NCBI GenBank assembly: GCA_948875265.1
Contig: CAQRYF010000076.1
Coordinates: forward strand, 1 to 5,334
From: an uncultured Clostridia bacterium
GTDB taxonomy: Bacteria > Bacillota > Clostridia > TANB77 > CAG-508
Direction: 5' to 3'
DNA: 5,334 nt
Each line of letters starts with the position of its first letter. Position 1 is the first letter of the stretch. A program made the translations under genes and the position numbers. The notes under the pieces were generated by a model. It ran no database searches, was not told the DNA's origin, and saw only the letters and a list, made by a program, of their open reading frames with translations. Shown here in pieces: positions 5,249 through 5,334 of the stretch.

Positions 5249-5298
5249 CTCATTTTTTCTATTTTATTCTATTTTTTTCTATTTCTTTCAATTTTTTT
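5249..5298. repeat. 10-bp-periodic degenerate tandem repeat in the rsmI leader
   Basis: Five consecutive units close to CTATTTTTTT start at 5249, 5259, 5269, 5279 and 5289, and a sixth more diverged one starts at 5299. The C falls exactly every 10 bp and each unit carries a T-rich run. On the rsmI strand this is an A-tract array between the possible -10 (5302-5307) and the Shine-Dalgarno. T-tracts phased at about one helical turn would be expected to bend the DNA. It may equally be simple-sequence slippage. Confidence 0.6.
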
Positions 5299-5301
5299 CA
5301 T

Positions 5302-5307
5302 ATTATA
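5302..5307 (-). promoter_or_regulatory. Possible -10 element for rsmI
   Basis: TATAAT (5307-5302, minus strand) is an exact -10 hexamer. No convincing -35 lies 16 to 18 bp upstream in the part of the sequence available, which is almost pure A/T. If used, the leader would be about 65 nt and made mostly of the 10-bp repeat array. rsmI could instead be transcribed from upstream genes beyond the window. Confidence 0.3.
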
Positions 5308-5334
5308 TTTTATTTATTAGATATTTTATTATTT

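Noticed and set aside
5269..5301. Ten-codon upstream ORF (MKKIERNRKK) in the rsmI leader
   Set aside because: Its ATG lies immediately after the candidate -10 and therefore before the expected transcript start, and it has no ribosome binding site.

Overview
The window is a stretch of AT-rich chromosome (roughly a quarter to 30% G+C by eye) from an endospore-forming Bacillota, most likely a member of the Clostridia. The main reasons are the spore-maturation pair spmA/spmB, a MurA with clostridial-style motifs, a short AbrB carrying a CxxC...CxxC tail, and strong Shine-Dalgarno sequences. All seven larger genes appear intact. They are housekeeping or sporulation genes, and no mobile element, tRNA, rRNA or CRISPR array is visible.

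Layout. Positions 40-2637 (+): murA (peptidoglycan precursor synthesis), a WalJ/YycJ metallo-beta-lactamase-fold protein and rlmH (23S rRNA methyltransferase), closely spaced and probably co-transcribed, with a weak hairpin before rlmH. Positions 2859-3977 (-): spmA then spmB, a two-gene spore core dehydration operon. Positions 4115-4366 (+): abrB, divergent from spmA, with its own extended -10 sigma-A promoter. Positions 4403-5230 (-): rsmI (16S rRNA methyltransferase), convergent with abrB and sharing a bidirectional terminator with it. The rsmI leader contains T-tracts with a strict 10-bp period. The convergent abrB-rsmI arrangement matches the one known from Bacillus subtilis.

The least ordinary part is the 221-bp gap between rlmH and spmB. 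On the minus strand, just downstream of spmB, it holds a perfect consensus sigma-A promoter (TTGACA, 17 bp, TATAAT). About 25 nt after the predicted start of transcription there is a well-spaced Shine-Dalgarno sequence and a 33-codon ORF (2689-2790). The predicted peptide is hydrophobic at its N-terminus and has a cationic C-terminal half with lysines at every fourth position and no acidic residues. I do not recognise it. It could be a small membrane-active or toxin-like peptide, or a small membrane regulator. A consensus Spo0A box and a degenerate copy one helical turn away lie just upstream of the promoter, inside the 3' end of spmB. This would be the candidate for an undescribed element, and it is a hypothesis from sequence only.

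Together the genes cover envelope building (murA, walJ), ribosome fine-tuning (rlmH, rsmI) and the transition to sporulation (abrB, spmAB).
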